A DNA stretch of 61,864 nucleotides from the NCBI RefSeq assembly GCF_000170895.1, contig NZ_ABCS01000061.1:1-61864 (forward strand). The letters are read 5' to 3'. The notes beneath the pieces were generated by a model. It was not told where the DNA came from. It worked only from the letters and a program-made list of their open reading frames with translations, and ran no database searches. Below are positions 58,883 to 61,864 of the stretch, in pieces (within the stretch, counting starts at the first letter, position 1; the number at the start of each line of letters is the position of its first letter). Made by a program: the position numbers and the translations under genes. This DNA comes from Plesiocystis pacifica SIR-1. GTDB lineage: Bacteria > Myxococcota_A > Polyangia > Nannocystales > Nannocystaceae.

Positions 58883-60853
58883 TCAGCCCTCGAAGTCGGC
58901 GTCGTCGAAGCGCCGGAGCACCACGAGCACACCCATGAGCGCGTGCTGGACGTTGTCGCAACGGATCGCGTTGTCGTAGACGGCCGTCCGCACGCCGCCG
59001 CGCACGGCCTCGCGCTTGGACACGTAGAACAGGTCGACCTCGTCGACGAACTGCAGCTGCATGATGCTGCGGATCGCCCGGCGCAGGCTCAGGGCGTAGC
59101 GAGCCTTGCGCTCCTCGTCCCCGAGACGATCGGCGAGGCTCCACGCCTCGACCAGGCCCTCGATGTAGACCCCCGTGGCCGAGGCATGGGGCACGCCGTA
59201 GCCCTCGGTGGGCACGTAAAAGCGCCCGCGCTCGTCGGGCACGACGACCCCCGACTCGGGGCCCCACTGCTGCGTCTCGACGAGCCAGTCGGCGATCTCG
59301 AGGGAGAAGCTGGCCAGCTCCTCGCGCAGCGCCTCGGTCTTCGCCGAGCCCCCGCCCCGACCCAGCGCCCGCCACAGGATCACGTTGGCCTGGAGGTGCC
59401 AGGGCACGAAGGCGGGGTGGCGGTTCTTGGGCTCCAGATGCCAGCGTCGGTAGTACTCGAACGCAGCGGTGTACTGGCGCAGCAGCTCGGGGTCGCCCTC
59501 TTCGGCGTAGATCAGCGCCCACCACAGCATCGCCTCGCCCGGATAGAAGTTGTAGACCTCCCCGTCCGAGCCCCGGTAGAAGCTGCGGAAGGTCCCGGTC
59601 TCGGCGTCGAAGAGGTGGTCGATGCTGCGCCGCAAGCTGGCGATCTCGGCGGACCAGCGCGCCCGCTCGGGGTGGGTCCACAGCGCCATGCCGGCCAGGG
59701 CCAGGGCGCCGAGCTTGACCTGGCCGTCGTGCTCGATGAGCCCGTGGACCTCCGGGCCAGCCCCGGTGTCCACCGCCGTCGTCGAGTAGAAGGCCCGCAA
59801 GTTGTGGTCGATGTTGCGCCGGGCGAGGGCGTGGATGCGCGCTCGCTCGTCGGGGTCGGCGACGAAGTCCCCCCAGCGGTTGAGGGCGTTGGTCGCCATC
59901 CACTGGCGGATCATGTTGTTCTTCGCGCTGCGCTTGCCCGAGCTGGGGTAGTAGGCGTAGGTCAGCGCGCCGTCGCGGTCGACGTTGCGCGTCAACCACC
60001 ACGCCATGCCCTCGGCCAGGGCCCGCGCCCCGGCTGCGTCGACGGCGTCGAGCTCGACGAGCTCGTTGCCCCGGAGCATGACCACCGCCTCTGGGGCCGA
60101 AGGGTCCTCCCGGCCCTCGAGCAGGACCAGCAGCTGATCGGCCTCGAAGGTCTCGAAGCGCGCCTTGGCCAGGGCCGCCTCGTCCACGCCCCAGTCCTTG
60201 CGCAGCTTGGCGAGCTGCTGGTTCACGCGGCGGTTGGTCGTGACCTGTCGGCTCGGCGCGACGAGCAGGGTGCGCTCGCCCAGCTGCACGCGCAGGCCTC
60301 GGACGCCCATGTAGTGCGGAGCCCGGTGGCGATCGCTGTCGAGCAAGAGGGCGCGCTCGTCTTCCTTGGACCAGTCGTGGACGCGGAAGCTGTGGCTCAG
60401 GTCAATCTCGAGGGTCGTGACCCGGCCCGGATCGTCCACGGCCTTCGCCGCGCGGCGCAGGGCCTCGGCGAGCAAGCTCGCTACATTGGCAGCCTCGGGA
60501 GCCTCCTCGGGGGTGAGCCACAGCTGGTGCAGGCGCAGACCGTTGACCCGGAGCGCGACGTAGACCGGCTGAGCGGGCTCGCTCAGGCGCGCGGGCAGGC
60601 CGTCGAGCGAGAGCCCTTCACTGCCCTCGCCCGACCGAGCCTCCGCCCACAGCTGGGCGACGAAGGGGGCGAGGCTCGCCTCGTCGGCGGGCTGCAGCGG
60701 CGCTGCGCTGACCGTGGCGACCTCGGGCTCGAGGGCGGGCGGCGGCGCCGAGTCCCGGGCCTCGAGCACGGCCAGGGCCACGACGACCACGGCCGGGACG
60801 GCGAGGAGCGCCAGCCAGGGCGAACGCGAATCCTTGGGCTCGGGGGCGGTCAT
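58883..60853 (-). CDS. Membrane-anchored alpha/alpha-toroid protein
   Basis: A 656-aa protein with an N-terminal signal anchor (WLALLAVPAVVVVALAVL) and a Pro/Ala linker. Residues about 60-260 form a mixed domain with VYVALRVNGLRLHQLWLTPE and RVTTLEIDLSHSFRVHDWS. From about 290 to the end, repeated helix pairs (LTYAYYPSSGKRSAKNNMIRQ, KLGALALAGMALWTH, FYPGEAMLWWALIYAEEGD, YGVPHASATGVYIEGLVEAW) make an alpha/alpha toroid such as in GlcNAc-2-epimerase or D-glucuronyl C5-epimerase folds. A carbohydrate-related enzyme is inferred only. TATGCT lies 14 nt before the ATG. Confidence 0.7.
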   Translation of the reverse strand: MTAPEPKDSRSPWLALLAVPAVVVVALAVLEARDSAPPPALEPEVATVSAAPLQPADEASLAPFVAQLWAEARSGEGSEGLSLDGLPARLSEPAQPVYVALRVNGLRLHQLWLTPEEAPEAANVASLLAEALRRAAKAVDDPGRVTTLEIDLSHSFRVHDWSKEDERALLLDSDRHRAPHYMGVRGLRVQLGERTLLVAPSRQVTTNRRVNQQLAKLRKDWGVDEAALAKARFETFEADQLLVLLEGREDPSAPEAVVMLRGNELVELDAVDAAGARALAEGMAWWLTRNVDRDGALTYAYYPSSGKRSAKNNMIRQWMATNALNRWGDFVADPDERARIHALARRNIDHNLRAFYSTTAVDTGAGPEVHGLIEHDGQVKLGALALAGMALWTHPERARWSAEIASLRRSIDHLFDAETGTFRSFYRGSDGEVYNFYPGEAMLWWALIYAEEGDPELLRQYTAAFEYYRRWHLEPKNRHPAFVPWHLQANVILWRALGRGGGSAKTEALREELASFSLEIADWLVETQQWGPESGVVVPDERGRFYVPTEGYGVPHASATGVYIEGLVEAWSLADRLGDEERKARYALSLRRAIRSIMQLQFVDEVDLFYVSKREAVRGGVRTAVYDNAIRCDNVQHALMGVLVVLRRFDDADFEG

Positions 60854-60877
60854 CGGGCGGGGTGCTCAGCATAGCGG

Positions 60878-61864
60878 CTAGCGCAGCTTTTGACGCCGGC
60901 TGGCCTGGACGAAGAGCACACCGAAGCCGCGAAAGCGGGGCAGCACGCTGGCCTTGGGCTCGCCGCGCTTTTTGGCCTTCGCGTCTGCCGGGCGCAGCAC
61001 GACCCGGCGCCGACCCAGCTCGACGGTGCAGCCGTAGACGGCGTCGCGGTCGACGACCGTCCGGGGGAAGTCCTCGGCCAGAGACTCGGGGCTGAGCTCG
61101 CGGCGGCCGAGCTTGCGCAGGGCCGCCTCGATGGCGCCCAGGTCCGGGCGCAGGTCCTCGCGCGAGAGCAGCTCGAGCTCGTCCATGCCCTCGAGCCCCA
61201 GGGCCTCGAGCTGTCCCTCCAGCCAGGCCCGCTCGCCTTCCCCAATGGACGCGCCGTGGCCGAGCTCGGCCCACTCCGACGGTCGCTGGAGCCCCTCGGC
61301 GACGCCCTCGACCTGGCTCATCACCCCCCAGCGGTGCAGGCCGTCGCGCAGGGCCTCGCGCAGTTGGGCCGCGGGCGCGGGCAGGCCGGGGATGCGGCGG
61401 CCCTCGAGGATGAGCTGGGCGAGGGCCCCGCGCAAAGGCGCGCCCGCGAGGGCTCGGGTCTGGCGCTCGAGCACGACCCCGGCGTAGCGCCGCTCGACGG
61501 CGGCCACGAGCGCGCGCGAGTCCCGATCGATGCTCGGCTCGGCGACCTCCAGCGTGCCCAGCTCCGCGGCGGCCAGCTCCGCCGGGCGACACGGGAGGAT
61601 CATGCGCCCGCTCCCCCGGGTGTGCCGGCCCGTGCCGATCCACTCGTGCTCGAGGATCAGCCCCGCCCGCGGCGGCGGATCGCGGCGGTCCTCGTCGAGG
61701 TCGAGGCTCGCCGGGTAGACGCCGATTTCGATGGTCCCGTTGGCCCACGCGGCGGGCTTGGGCCGACCCCGACGTCCCCGGCCCCCGCCCTCCGAGGCCT
61801 CGCGGCGCGCGACGAAGGCGGCCTCGGGCAAGCGCGCGAGCAGGTGGGCCACGAGGGCCTCGCG
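60878..61864 (-). CDS. HrpB-like helicase, C-terminal part (partial)
   Basis: The frame continues through the right edge, so the N-terminal helicase domains are missing; 328 codons are visible. The segment shows an RNA-helicase C-region of the HrpB kind: DRDSRALVAAVERRYAGVVLERQTRALAGAP, then a leucine-rich linker, WLEGQLEALGLEGMDELELLSREDL, and a basic C-terminus (LPRFRGFGVLFVQASRRQKLR). None of the DEAH motifs are within the window, so the name rests on this general pattern only. It runs into the alpha-toroid gene with 24 bp between and may share its transcript. Confidence 0.5.
   Translation of the reverse strand, partial: REALVAHLLARLPEAAFVARREASEGGGRGRRGRPKPAAWANGTIEIGVYPASLDLDEDRRDPPPRAGLILEHEWIGTGRHTRGSGRMILPCRPAELAAAELGTLEVAEPSIDRDSRALVAAVERRYAGVVLERQTRALAGAPLRGALAQLILEGRRIPGLPAPAAQLREALRDGLHRWGVMSQVEGVAEGLQRPSEWAELGHGASIGEGERAWLEGQLEALGLEGMDELELLSREDLRPDLGAIEAALRKLGRRELSPESLAEDFPRTVVDRDAVYGCTVELGRRRVVLRPADAKAKKRGEPKASVLPRFRGFGVLFVQASRRQKLR

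Overview
The window is about 70 percent G+C, densely coded, and has no rRNA, tRNA, transposase or CRISPR. It reads as the chromosome of a myxobacterium (Myxococcota), most likely from the Nannocystis/Plesiocystis/Enhygromyxa side. The grounds are many lipoproteins with an acidic Thr/Asp/Glu stalk after the lipobox, MopE-like and myxobacterial Cys-rich repeats, a kinase-TPR protein, the TIGR03805/TIGR03806-type beta-helix and diheme pair, and a trypsin with a myxosortase-like tail. The assignment is an inference from gene content.

Layout. 1-3.2 kb: the end of an M16 peptidase, a CPBP membrane protease and a CrcB fluoride channel. 3.2-6.8 kb: two interspersed repeat families, a zinc-ribbon protein with a histone H1-like tail, and a soluble MCP-like protein. 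6.8-9.6 kb: gltX, a repeat cluster, a SLOG-fold gene, a 37-codon membrane ORF and a structured RNA that resembles 6S RNA. 9.7-12.2 kb: the RNA repair operon rtcBA, with a sigma-54-type promoter and an AT-rich palindrome upstream. Its activator gene rtcR lies unlinked at 29.7 kb. 12.3-17.3 kb: envelope proteins, a trypsin-like protease, a phoD-like pseudogene and a PAS-STAS protein. 17.4-20.3 kb: a beta-helix lipoprotein and its diheme cytochrome partner. 20.5-22.7 kb: a four-gene Roadblock/PATAN-like operon. 22.9-29.7 kb: a Cys-cluster protein, an AraC regulator, a Ser/Thr kinase, a Rieske oxygenase and a MopE-like lipoprotein. 31.6-38.2 kb: a Cys-rich lipoprotein, an EthD-like protein, a cysteine-less glutaredoxin-fold protein and mfd. 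38.3-48.9 kb: a six-gene MoxR/DUF58/VWA operon led by a HExxH lipoprotein. 49-61.9 kb: small membrane and secreted proteins (SMB-Kazal, copper monooxygenase-like with a cytochrome tail), a bL12-like/LRR fusion, an acyl-CoA dehydrogenase, an alpha-toroid membrane protein and a partial helicase-like gene.

The most unusual signals are non-coding. An 84-bp two-hairpin repeat occurs at five loci, always in the sense orientation behind a stop codon, and its stems change in a compensated way. A second family of about 122 nt occurs twice, also in 3' sense position, and ends in a terminator hairpin. A candidate 6S RNA is present. Several genes have a TANNNT-type -10 box only 6-8 nt before the start codon, which suggests leaderless mRNAs. 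Start codons were chosen by reading ribosome-binding sites, overlaps and domain starts. Long antisense frames typical of GC-rich DNA were left out.
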